44,419 bases of DNA from positions 1 to 44,419 of IMG/VR virus record IMGVR_UViG_3300046543_000574. One strand, written 5' to 3'. Shown here one piece after another: positions 7,827 to 16,161 of this stretch. Origin of the DNA: a virus. Each line of letters opens with the position of its first letter. Position 1 is the stretch's first letter. A model generated the notes under the pieces. It was not told where the DNA came from and made no database searches. It worked only from the letters and a program-made list of their open reading frames with translations. The translations under genes were made by a program, and so were the position numbers.

Positions 7827-9254
7827 TTGCAACCGATGACGCCCGCCGCGTGGCTGAACTATCTCGAGCAAAAGCTCGCGGCCCAACAGCGCGAAATCGC
7901 CATTTTCGAGCAGTACTACAACGGCGAACACCGCTTGGCCTTCGCGACGCTGAAGTTCCGGCAGGCGTTCGGCTGGCTGTTCCAATCGCTGGCCGACAAC
8001 TGGTGTGAGCTGGTCGTGGATGCCCCGATCGAGCGCCTCTTTGTCGAGGGCTTCCGGTTCGGCAAGGGGAAACCCGCCGACACCAAAGCCTGGGATATCT
8101 GGCAGGCCAATGGGCTCGACTCCGAATCGGTGATGGCCCATACCGAGGCCGTCAAAGACGGGCGCTCCTACATCCTCGTCGGGCCGCCCGAAGAAGGCTC
8201 CAAGTATCCGCGAATCACCGTGGAGCACGCCTCTCAGGTGATCGTCGAGACCGAGGCAGGGAACCGCCGCAACCGACTCGCAGCTCTGAAGAAGTGGCGC
8301 GATGAGGACGGCTACATCTACGCCACGCTCTACCTGCCCAACCAGATCGTCAAGTGGCGGACCAAGGAGCCGGTGAAGTCTGCTGTCGCTGGCGATGTCG
8401 GTCGTAACTGGGTTCTGCGCCCGGGCGATGAGGGCGGCGACAACCCCGTCGGCGTCGTGCCAGTCATTCCGCTCGAAAACAACCCGACGATGCTCGCCGG
8501 CGGCCGCTCGGACCTGATCCCGGCTATCCCGCTGCAGGATGCGATCGACAAGGAGCTGGCCGACATGCTGGTCGCCTCCGAGTTCGCCGCCTTCCCGCAG
8601 CGCGTGATGACCGGCGTGGAGGTGCCGACCGACGAGAGCGGAGCGCCACTCAGTTCCACCGAGCTCAAAGCTGCAGTCGGACGCCTCTGGGTCTTCGAGA
8701 ACGAGAACGCGAAAGTCTCACAGTTCGCCGCGGCCGACCTCAACAACTACGTCAACGCGATCGCGATGCTGCTCCAGCATCTCGCCGCTCAGACCCGCAC
8801 CCCGCCGCACTACCTGCTCGGGCAGATCGTCAACGTCTCAGGCGACGCCCTGAAGGCAGCCGAGACCGGCCTCGTCGCCAAGGTCAAGCGCAAGCAGGTG
8901 GACTTCTCCGATAGCTGGGAGGAGGCGATGCGGCTGGCGCTCAAACTGAAAGACGAAGCCGACCCTGCCGAAGCTCTGAGCGCCGAAACGATCTGGCGCG
9001 ACCCGGAGTACCGCTCCGAGGGCGAGCAGGTCGACGCCGCGATCAAGCTCCGCGCCCTCGGCATCCCCGTCGAAGCCCTGTGGGAGCGCATCGGCGCCTC
9101 CCCGCAAGAGGTCGAAGAGTGGCGGAAGAAGCTGGACGAAAACCAGCAGCCGCCGATGCCGGCGAAACCGGGCGAACCGGAGGTCCCGACTGGGACTGGC
9201 GTTGCAGAACCGGCCGCCCCCGCCGTCTCGATCACCGAGCGCACCCAGCAGTAA
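7827..9254 (+). CDS. portal protein (SPP1 gp6-like)
   Basis: 475 aa from TTG 7827, five bases after AAGGAG; ATG 7836 is the alternative. The portal forms the dodecameric DNA gate at the capsid vertex. Family features are an N-terminal helix with EQYYNGEHRL (about 28-37), the segment HYLLGQIVNVSGDALKAAET in the second half, and a proline-rich C-terminus. The order terminase, portal, scaffold, capsid supports the call. Confidence 0.92.
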   Translation: MQPMTPAAWLNYLEQKLAAQQREIAIFEQYYNGEHRLAFATLKFRQAFGWLFQSLADNWCELVVDAPIERLFVEGFRFGKGKPADTKAWDIWQANGLDSESVMAHTEAVKDGRSYILVGPPEEGSKYPRITVEHASQVIVETEAGNRRNRLAALKKWRDEDGYIYATLYLPNQIVKWRTKEPVKSAVAGDVGRNWVLRPGDEGGDNPVGVVPVIPLENNPTMLAGGRSDLIPAIPLQDAIDKELADMLVASEFAAFPQRVMTGVEVPTDESGAPLSSTELKAAVGRLWVFENENAKVSQFAAADLNNYVNAIAMLLQHLAAQTRTPPHYLLGQIVNVSGDALKAAETGLVAKVKRKQVDFSDSWEEAMRLALKLKDEADPAEALSAETIWRDPEYRSEGEQVDAAIKLRALGIPVEALWERIGASPQEVEEWRKKLDENQQPPMPAKPGEPEVPTGTGVAEPAAPAVSITERTQQ

Positions 9255-9305
9255 GCACTTTCAGCTTCCCCGCGAGGGGGGAGCGCAAACAAAGGAGCTG
9301 CCGCG

Positions 9306-9806
9306 ATGGCAGAGGAGACATCCACGGCTACGGCCGAGGAGACCACCACCGAGGCCGAGGAGACCGCAACGGAGACAGAGGTTTCCGAGGTCGCCAAAGG
9401 CGCGAAAGACCCCGAGGCTGTCGAAAAGGCGCTTCGCAGCGAGCGAGCCACCGCAAGGGAGGCCCGCAAAAAGGCCGAGGCAGCCGAAGCCAAGGTCAGA
9501 GAGTTCGAGGACCGCGACAAGTCCGAGCAGGAAAAAGCAGAGCAGCGGGCCACCGACGCCGAGAACAAGGCGAAGGAGGCCGAGCGCAAACTGCTCAGGC
9601 TCACGGTCGCGTCCGAGAAGAAGCTCCCGGCCGAACTTGCCTCTCGGCTGCAAGGCGAGACCCAGGCTGAGCTCGAGGCCGACGCCGACAAGCTCCTGAA
9701 GCTCGTCAAGGCCGAGAATTCCACCACGCTCGATCAGGGCGCACGTACCTCGTCTGACTCAGGCGAGGACATGAACTCCCGCATCAGGGCAGCCGCAGGC
9801 CGCTAG
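9306..9806 (+). CDS. capsid scaffold protein
   Basis: 166 aa from ATG 9306 with AAAGGAG upstream. The first 35 residues are almost only E, T and A. Residues 40-110 are a long charged coiled coil, and the C-terminal part is predicted helical. This composition, small size and position between portal and capsid are typical of scaffolding proteins that are removed from the prohead. No protease domain is seen here or in the neighbours. Confidence 0.8.
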   Translation: MAEETSTATAEETTTEAEETATETEVSEVAKGAKDPEAVEKALRSERATAREARKKAEAAEAKVREFEDRDKSEQEKAEQRATDAENKAKEAERKLLRLTVASEKKLPAELASRLQGETQAELEADADKLLKLVKAENSTTLDQGARTSSDSGEDMNSRIRAAAGR

Positions 9807-9918
9807 CCCTACCAGCTTCACCTCGTTTCACCTTTCCCCTAGGGCGCGATGCCTGTCGGGGTCACCCCTCCGCGATGGAGGTCCGTTCAACACCAATCCA
9901 TCCAAGGAGTGACCCCGC

Positions 9919-10869
9919 ATGACTACGAACAACATCATCTCCCGAGCAGACGCTCAGGGCCTCGTCCCCGAGGAGGTCTCAAACGCGATGCTCAAGAGCC
10001 TGAGCGAAAGCTCGGCCGTTCTCTCGCAGTTCCTTCGCGTCCCGATCTCGCGCAACCAGGAGCGCTTCCCGGTGCTCTCGGCCCTGCCGATTGCCTACTT
10101 CGTCACGGGTGACACCGGGCTGAAGCAGACGACTGAGGTCAACTGGAAAAGCAAGTACCTGAACGTCGAGGAGATCGCCTGCATCGTGCCGATCCCCGAG
10201 AACGTCCTGGACGACGCTGCCTACGACATCTGGGGAGAGGTTCAGCCCCTCATGGAGCAGGCCATCGGTCGGACGCTCGATGCCGCCGTGTTCTTCGGCA
10301 CCAACAAGCCGGAAAGCTGGCCGGAAAGCATCGTCGCCGCTGCAACGGCCGCGAGCAATACGGTCAAACGCACGACCAACAAAGCGGAAGCGGGCGGGAT
10401 CGTCGGTGACTTCTCCGACCTCTTCGCCAAGGTGGAGGCCGAGGGTTACGACCCTGAGTCGGTTATCGCTGATCGCGTCCTCAAAGGTCTGCTCCGTCAG
10501 GCCCGCGCCACCACGGGTGAGTCCCTGATCGAGCCTGACGACGGGCAGGTGACGGCAGCGAGCATCTTCGGTGTCAACGTCGCCTATCCGATGCGTGGCC
10601 TCTGGCCGCGTGCCTCCGAAAAAGCGGAGGCCATCGTTGCCGACCCGTCCGAGCAGGTCGTCGGCGTTCGTTCCGACATCACCTGGAAGCTGCTCGACGA
10701 AGCGGTGATTCAGGACGGCGAAGGCAGCATCGTCTACAACCTCGCCCAGCAGGACATGGTTGCGATGCGGGTGACCTTCCGAGCCGGTTGGCAGACCGCC
10801 AACACGATTTCGTACGAACAGCAGGATGAAACGAAACGTTATCCCGCTGGCGTCCTCCTGAAGCCGTAG
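9919..10869 (+). CDS. major capsid protein (HK97 fold)
   Basis: 316 aa from ATG 9919 with CCAAGGAG upstream. It has the phage_capsid pattern: an early segment SQFLRVPISRNQERFPVLSA, a conserved IVPIPENVLDDAAYD (E-loop/spine region), EQAIGRTLDAAVFFG, and a C-terminal segment with VAMRVTFRAGW. There is no long N-terminal delta domain, consistent with the separate scaffold gene. It builds the icosahedral shell. Confidence 0.93.
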   Translation: MTTNNIISRADAQGLVPEEVSNAMLKSLSESSAVLSQFLRVPISRNQERFPVLSALPIAYFVTGDTGLKQTTEVNWKSKYLNVEEIACIVPIPENVLDDAAYDIWGEVQPLMEQAIGRTLDAAVFFGTNKPESWPESIVAAATAASNTVKRTTNKAEAGGIVGDFSDLFAKVEAEGYDPESVIADRVLKGLLRQARATTGESLIEPDDGQVTAASIFGVNVAYPMRGLWPRASEKAEAIVADPSEQVVGVRSDITWKLLDEAVIQDGEGSIVYNLAQQDMVAMRVTFRAGWQTANTISYEQQDETKRYPAGVLLKP

Positions 10870-11343
10870 CTACAGGAGGCGTTTCCAAGTCTCGCCCCTG
10901 ACGATCTTGCTGATCGTCATTTGGGCAACTCCGTACTGAGCGGCGAGGGCAGCTTGTGAAGGCCCTCCCGCTTGGTACAGGGAACGAATCTCAAGTACCT
11001 GCTCGTCGGTTAGGCGAGCGACCGGACTGTGTTTGCGCCCGTTCCCCCGGAACTTGCTGGCGCAGTCTCGGGCGTTGTCCCCCTTATCGCCAAGGAAAAG
11101 GTGGTCGGGGCGTACACATGGTGGGTTGTCGCAGCGGTGGCAAACCACCTTGCCATCTGGGATCGCTCCGAACTGGAGTTCCCACGAAATGCGATGCGTA
11201 TAGCGCACCACCCGACGATGGCCCATCTGTCCGTAGCCAGCCGCCGAGGTCGCTCCCGTCCAAGCCCAACAGTCCTCAGTTTTCGCGACCCGGGACCAGA
11301 ATCGTTCGACGTACTCCTCCTCGGTTTTCGCTGCTTTGGGCAT
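10870..11343 (-). CDS. HNH homing endonuclease, antisense in the head operon
   Basis: 157 aa from ATG 11343 on the minus strand; its stop abuts the capsid stop. It carries an HNH_3-type core: WAWTGATSAAGYGQMGH (about 26-42), HRISWEL, then VCHRCDNPPCVRPDHLFLGD (66-85) with H69, N73 and H81. The C-terminus has a helix-turn-helix (AALAAQYGVAQMTISKIVRG) for DNA recognition. It is free-standing and opposite to all structural genes, which points to a selfish homing insertion. Confidence 0.9.
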   Translation of the reverse strand: MPKAAKTEEEYVERFWSRVAKTEDCWAWTGATSAAGYGQMGHRRVVRYTHRISWELQFGAIPDGKVVCHRCDNPPCVRPDHLFLGDKGDNARDCASKFRGNGRKHSPVARLTDEQVLEIRSLYQAGGPSQAALAAQYGVAQMTISKIVRGETWKRLL

Positions 11344-11391
11344 GAGTCTAAACCTATCACTATGAGCAGACACGAAAGGAGTCATCCCACG

Positions 11392-11589
11392 ATGACTGCG
11401 AAGAAGACCGACGCCGGCCAGGCCGAGGTTCAGAAGACCGTCGACAAGCTCGAGGATCAGGGTTTCCTCGGCACCAAGGTCGACCCCCTGCCCAATTCCG
11501 CGCACTCGCTGGAGTCGGGGCCTGACAGCCCCCCGGCCGTGCCCGATTCCAACAGCCGGATCGTTCACCCGACCGGTGAGGAGAACTGA
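11392..11589 (+). CDS. small head-region protein (65 aa)
   Basis: ATG 11392 has AAAGGAG about ten bases upstream. The product is polar and Pro/Ser rich (second half VPDSNSRIVHPTGEEN). Its stop overlaps the next start (11589). Position suggests a minor head component or regulator of head assembly; no family recognised. Confidence 0.6.
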   Translation: MTAKKTDAGQAEVQKTVDKLEDQGFLGTKVDPLPNSAHSLESGPDSPPAVPDSNSRIVHPTGEEN

Positions 11590-11990
11590 TGACCGATACC
11601 GCTCCGCTCACCAAGAGGCTGACCGCCGATACCGATGCCACAGCCAAAGGCTCGGACATCACGGTCGCCGTCGGCACGGCTCCCTTCGCGGGGACCGTCA
11701 CCGGCGTCTCCTACATCGCCGTCTCGAAAATCACGGGAGCGGACACCAACAGCCGCACCCTGAAGCTCATCAATCTCGGCGCAAAAGACGAAGGCACCGC
11801 CGTCGTCGCCGAATTGAAACTGGTCAACGGCGTGAATGCCGGTGCGCTGGTTGAGACGGCTCTGACCCTCGGCGAAGCCAAAAAACTGGTGGTCGCTGAA
11901 GGTGACGTGCTGGGCTGGAAGTCCGAACACGTCGGCGAAGGTCTTGCCGATGTGGGCGGCGAGGTCCGAGTCACGGTCAGCCGTAGCTGA
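11589..11990 (+). CDS. probable head decoration or minor capsid protein
   Basis: 133 aa, start overlapping the previous stop. Short beta-rich protein with many T, V and A residues and little charge clustering, ending RVTVSRS. Size, composition and position after the capsid gene fit a capsid decoration protein, but no diagnostic motif is seen. Confidence 0.6.
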   Translation: MTDTAPLTKRLTADTDATAKGSDITVAVGTAPFAGTVTGVSYIAVSKITGADTNSRTLKLINLGAKDEGTAVVAELKLVNGVNAGALVETALTLGEAKKLVVAEGDVLGWKSEHVGEGLADVGGEVRVTVSRS

Positions 11991-11992
11991 GC

Positions 11993-12256
11993 ATGAACGA
12001 GGAGGAACGGGCCGAGCTGTATAGGACGCAGCTCACCGCTCGGCGTCAGGCACGGCGGGCGCGGTTCGTGGGTCTTGCGGGAAACCGCGATGCCCGCGTG
12101 GCGCTCGACGTTGCCTGGCGTCCTCCTCTTCTTGCTGCTCTCGAGGCTCAGGTGGGCTACCCCGGCGACGACCTCGACTCCGAAGAGAACGTGATCGCCG
12201 AAGTCCCGCCGCAGGACATCTACATCTCCGAAATACCAGACGGACTCTTGCTCTAG
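11993..12256 (+). CDS. hypothetical head-region protein (87 aa)
   Basis: ATG 11993 follows the previous stop by two bases. The N-terminal half is a basic helix (TARRQARRARF) and the C-terminal half acidic. No family recognised. Expressed with the structural genes. Confidence 0.55.
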   Translation: MNEEERAELYRTQLTARRQARRARFVGLAGNRDARVALDVAWRPPLLAALEAQVGYPGDDLDSEENVIAEVPPQDIYISEIPDGLLL

Positions 12257-12268
12257 GAGGGCAACACA

Positions 12269-12679
12269 ATGGCCGATTTCATCGACTTCAACGAGGGCAA
12301 GACCGAGCTGATCAACAACGGCCTGCCCGCCACCTGCCGTTTCCTGCTGTCCACAAAGCCCTGCTCGGGGACCGGCACACTCAAAGCCGAAGACACCCTC
12401 GCCGGAGGGGTCGGTGAGATCACCGGCACCGGGTACGCCCGACAGAGCCAGTCTGAGCCGACCGCCGCGAGTGGCGTCGTTTCCTTCGCCCAGATGGAAT
12501 GGAAAACCGAAGCGCACACTGACTGGCCCGCCTCGGTCAAGTCAGTGATCCTCGTCACTTCCGCCGACAACTCGGGCAAGGCAATCTGCGCGTGGAATTT
12601 GCAAGCTGGTGGCGGTGCCCGCGATCTCTCGCAGGCGAACACCACCGAGCAGGTCACTCCGACCCTGACCCTCACCTAG
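12269..12679 (+). CDS. hypothetical virion protein (136 aa)
   Basis: ATG 12269 has AGGAGGG upstream. The start MADFIDFNEGKTELINNGLP followed by alternating strands with T, S and G is typical of small structural phage proteins. Residues ATCRFLLSTKP and WKTEAHTDWPASVKSVIL suggest a single beta-sandwich. Could be a head fibre or neck component. Family not certain. Confidence 0.6.
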   Translation: MADFIDFNEGKTELINNGLPATCRFLLSTKPCSGTGTLKAEDTLAGGVGEITGTGYARQSQSEPTAASGVVSFAQMEWKTEAHTDWPASVKSVILVTSADNSGKAICAWNLQAGGGARDLSQANTTEQVTPTLTLT

Positions 12680-12683
12680 TTCG

Positions 12684-13742
12684 ATGGCCTTCACCGATCC
12701 CTCGGCGCCGTGGAACGACAGCGACCCGTCTACTCCTCTTACCGCTGCTCGCCTCAAAGCCTCGATCGCCGCGCTGGCGAAACTCGCGGAAGAAGGACTG
12801 GGGGCAAGCACCGCAGAAATTGAAGCCCTGAGTGAAGCCCTCGCCGATCTCGACGTTTCCGGGGTCGTCTATGCGGCCGATATTCGCGACAAGGTTCTCG
12901 CGGCCTCGGTCCCGCTTTCTGCGGAAGCCGAATCGTCTGATGTCAAGTGGGCGACGATCGCCCTGCTCTGCACGCTCCTGAACGCCCGCACGACCAAGTC
13001 TGCGGCCCGCCTAGCGACTGCGGCGGCGTTGCCGACCAACGTCTACGCGAACGGGACCTCTGGCGTCGGCGCGACGCTGACAGCGACGGCGAACGGGGTA
13101 CTCACCGTCGACGGCACGACCGTCGCGTTGGGTGATCGCGTCCTGGTCACCGAAGAGGCCGAAGGAAAGAAAAACGGCCTCTACAAATGCACGACGGAAG
13201 GCACTGCCGGGGCCAAATACGTCCTGACTCGCGTGCCGGAGATGGATCAGACCGGCGAGTTCGTCGGCGCCACGGTCTTGATCGTCACCGGGACCGCCTG
13301 GGGCGGCGTCGAGTTGCGCTGCACGAACACGGCGGCGGTGACAGTCGGCACCACGGCGGTCACCTTCGGCCGTCTCACCCGCAAGACAATCTCCTTCAAC
13401 GTCCCGATGAACTTCATCGTCGCCGGGGAAATCAAAGTCCCCGAAGAACAGACGAACGCAATCCCGCCAGCGTTCGTCTCCCTACTCAGCGGCCAGACGG
13501 CAAAACTGGTCGAGTGCCGGGCGATCATTGGTAGCGGCACCAAAGTCACCTTCAAACTGACGAAGAACGGGACGGAAATCACCGGCTTCACGGGGCTGAC
13601 TGCGAAAACCACCGCTGAAGGCGTCACCCCGACTGCGGTTGCGGTCGCTGACCACGATCTACTCGCCATAGTCGTCACCGCGGTCGAAGGTACGCCGAAG
13701 AATCTGACCGTGGAGTTGGTTCTCGAACAGACGGTCGCCTGA
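12684..13742 (+). CDS. fibre-like virion protein with receptor-binding-type module
   Basis: 352 aa. The N-terminal 60 residues are helical and probably form the attachment or trimer part. The middle (about 108-222) has a module common in phage tail-fibre proteins: DGTTVALGDRVLV, then KKNGLYKC and a strand with VPEMDQTGEF. The C-terminal 110 residues are a beta-rich domain. The stop overlaps the next start (TGATG at 13740-13744). Receptor binding is inferred. Confidence 0.65.
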   Translation: MAFTDPSAPWNDSDPSTPLTAARLKASIAALAKLAEEGLGASTAEIEALSEALADLDVSGVVYAADIRDKVLAASVPLSAEAESSDVKWATIALLCTLLNARTTKSAARLATAAALPTNVYANGTSGVGATLTATANGVLTVDGTTVALGDRVLVTEEAEGKKNGLYKCTTEGTAGAKYVLTRVPEMDQTGEFVGATVLIVTGTAWGGVELRCTNTAAVTVGTTAVTFGRLTRKTISFNVPMNFIVAGEIKVPEEQTNAIPPAFVSLLSGQTAKLVECRAIIGSGTKVTFKLTKNGTEITGFTGLTAKTTAEGVTPTAVAVADHDLLAIVVTAVEGTPKNLTVELVLEQTVA

Positions 13743-14917
13743 TGCAATTCCCGATTATTGGCAAAGGGGGGAAAGCATCTCCCTCGGAAACGACTTATAT
13801 GGCGGTTTCCATGGATGCGACCGCGACGGATGCCACCGAGTCGCACTGGCTCGTGCCGGTGAGCGAGGCCTGCACACTCACCGCATTTACCGTTTCGTTG
13901 CAGACCGCTCCCGGGGGCGCAGCCAAATGGGTCATCACAATACGCAAGCAGGGAACTACTAACACCGCAGCGACGGTAACAATCGAAGGTGCGTCCAAAA
14001 CGGCGACCTGGACAGGCTCCGTCGAAGTGGCTGAAGGCGAAACGCTTTCTATTTCAGTCGTGCCGACGGGTGCCCCGGCGGAAAGTCCTATCGGAACCTC
14101 GGTCGTTGCCTCTACTGCCAGTGGCAACTTCTTTGTGATGGGCGGCGTGAACGGAAACGCATCTACATCGGCCACCAACTATCACAATCCGTTCTTGATA
14201 AATGTGGCTCTAGTGACAGGAGTGGAAGAAGGCGCCGTTGTTATTCCCGGCGAATTTACCGCCAAGAAGCTCTACGTTCGCCAGAGTGCCGCATCGGGAA
14301 GTGGCAAGAGCTATACCTACAGCGCCCTTGTCGGCGCAACGGCCGCCCTCGCCGTAAAAATTGAAGGGACGAGCGCAACTACCGGATCGACGTCCGGCGA
14401 ACAGGCGATGACCGCAGGCGAACTTCTCGCAATAAGAATTGTTCCCGCTGGCACCCCTTCGCTCGCCCACTCCGCATGGTGTCTGAGTGTCAAACCGACA
14501 ACCCCCGGGCAGAGCTTTTACGGATTCGGCAACCCGAATCAGCCCTCTCCGACCGGGACGGTCTATACGTACCCGATCGGCACCGCAGCTTCATACAACG
14601 CCACGGAAGCCGAACGGCCCGGGTACTTCCCCGCCGCCAAGATCGGGCCGATGTATGTGAAGCTCGCTACGGCCCCGGGGGCGGGTAAGAGTAGGACCCT
14701 GACCATAAAGGACGCTGGCTCCGCTACGCCCGTGTCCGTGAAAATCGAAGGGGAAGCGACGGCTGGCAACACCCCCGAAACCGCGACCTTGGCTGGGGAC
14801 TTCAATGTCGTGTTGGCAGCGTCAGAGAGCGGAACCCCGGCGGTCTCGTCAGGAGTGCATCTTGGGTTTCTTGTCACTACGCCACAGCCCTCAACTATGC
14901 AGGCGCATGTCGTATGA
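13742..14917 (+). CDS. beta-rich fibre-like protein with three internal repeats
   Basis: 391 aa. Three similar domains of roughly 110-130 residues follow each other. Each contains a strand pair with TAPGGAAKW / SAASGSGKSY / TAPGAGKSRT, followed by VTIEGAS / VKIEGTS / VKIEGEA and a segment ending VVPTGAP / IVPAGTP / AASESGTP. This is a clear internal triplication. Such repeated jelly-roll-like domains are typical of surface fibres. Start and stop overlap both neighbours (TGATG and ATGA), so it is translated with them. Confidence 0.6.
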   Translation: MQFPIIGKGGKASPSETTYMAVSMDATATDATESHWLVPVSEACTLTAFTVSLQTAPGGAAKWVITIRKQGTTNTAATVTIEGASKTATWTGSVEVAEGETLSISVVPTGAPAESPIGTSVVASTASGNFFVMGGVNGNASTSATNYHNPFLINVALVTGVEEGAVVIPGEFTAKKLYVRQSAASGSGKSYTYSALVGATAALAVKIEGTSATTGSTSGEQAMTAGELLAIRIVPAGTPSLAHSAWCLSVKPTTPGQSFYGFGNPNQPSPTGTVYTYPIGTAASYNATEAERPGYFPAAKIGPMYVKLATAPGAGKSRTLTIKDAGSATPVSVKIEGEATAGNTPETATLAGDFNVVLAASESGTPAVSSGVHLGFLVTTPQPSTMQAHVV

Positions 14918-16155
14918 GCAGCCTTTACTACGCCGACCCCACGGGGTCTGACTCGACCGGCACCGGGACGAGTCTGAACCCATGGAAAACCTTTGAACAC
15001 GGCGTCGCAACAATGCCTGACGACGGAAGCACCCTCGTCTTGCGGACTGGAAGCTACGCGGGATTTGAACTGACTCGCAAATTCGTTAACCGCAGCAGGA
15101 TTTGGATGGAAGCCGGGACGGTCATCACTGGCCAACTCGACCTGGAGGGTAGCTCGGCACTCACCGTTCGCGGCCCCTACGCCGGTCCCCGTGGCATAGC
15201 GGCAAGCGCGAAAATAGAAACCATCAAGGTCCACGGCGAAAACGTCGGCCTTCAATTCTCCGACCTTGAGATCACCACCGGCCTCTACACAGTCGGGACC
15301 GGCGCGGCGGTCTCGCTGAGCTTCAAGAACCGCTGGGTCAAGTTCACCCGCGTCTACATGCACCACATCGCCACTGGCGTCACGGGCGGTCACATCGGCG
15401 GCAACCTCGACATCAACCGCAGCCGCTACCTGCACTTCATCGAATGCACGATGGAAGACATTCACGGCGACATTTTCGAACTGGGTAGCTGGGAAGACAT
15501 CCGCTTCTTCCGGTGCTACATCAAAAACTGCGGTCAGGAAAACCCCACCGACGAACCCCACCCCGACCATATTCAGCTAACCGGAGATGTCCACCGGATG
15601 CTGATCGATAGTTGCTTCGTCCTTCAAACTGCCACGGCCAAACGCACGGGCGGAGCGCAGATGCTCTTCTTCCAGGCCGAAACTGGGCCGATATCTAACC
15701 TCAAGGTCGTCAACTCCCTGATCGCCAGCCAACTCACGACGGCATCAGTCGCAGTCACTCAGGAGGGTGCAACTGGCGCCGAATTCATTTACAACGACGT
15801 CATAACGCCAAACATGGGTGGCGGCTACTGGCTCGATGGCAACAAAGGCGCGACGACCGACTCAATCGAAGTTGGGAACATCTTCTCCTCGTGGAAATCC
15901 GGCAGCGGCTCGACCTCCGCGGTGCGCGACTACAACCTCTATATGGCCGAACCCGCTTCTATGGGCGCTCACGACATCGTCGCCGCCGATCCCAAATTCG
16001 TGAATCTCCCAACGGCTCCCTACGAAGAAGACGGGAACTACGAACTACAGGCCAGCTCTCCCGCCAAGGAAGCCGGGGAGACGACCTACGCACCGAAAGT
16101 GGACATCCTCGGCCGCCCACGCGGCTCCAAACCGTCGATTGGGTGCTACCAGTGA
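14914..16155 (+). CDS. pectate-lyase-like beta-helix depolymerase (tailspike type)
   Basis: 413 aa from ATG 14914 (ATGA overlap). It begins YYADPTGSDSTGTGTSLNPW, the usual entry of right-handed beta-helix polysaccharide lyases with a 'prolonged step list' fold. It continues with stacked short strands (SRYLHFIECTMEDIHGDIF, WEDIRFFRCYIKNCG, RMLIDSCFVLQ) and a cap ending LGRPRGSKPSIGCYQ. Histidine- and aspartate-rich segments (HPDHIQLTGD) may line the active groove. It likely degrades host surface polysaccharide. It lies away from the baseplate genes. Confidence 0.75.
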   Translation: MSSLYYADPTGSDSTGTGTSLNPWKTFEHGVATMPDDGSTLVLRTGSYAGFELTRKFVNRSRIWMEAGTVITGQLDLEGSSALTVRGPYAGPRGIAASAKIETIKVHGENVGLQFSDLEITTGLYTVGTGAAVSLSFKNRWVKFTRVYMHHIATGVTGGHIGGNLDINRSRYLHFIECTMEDIHGDIFELGSWEDIRFFRCYIKNCGQENPTDEPHPDHIQLTGDVHRMLIDSCFVLQTATAKRTGGAQMLFFQAETGPISNLKVVNSLIASQLTTASVAVTQEGATGAEFIYNDVITPNMGGGYWLDGNKGATTDSIEVGNIFSSWKSGSGSTSAVRDYNLYMAEPASMGAHDIVAADPKFVNLPTAPYEEDGNYELQASSPAKEAGETTYAPKVDILGRPRGSKPSIGCYQ

Positions 16156-16161
16156 GCGCCG

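Noticed and set aside
14563-15570. 335-codon leftward open frame
   Set aside because: Antisense to the beta-helix depolymerase and the triplicated protein; an effect of GC-rich third positions.
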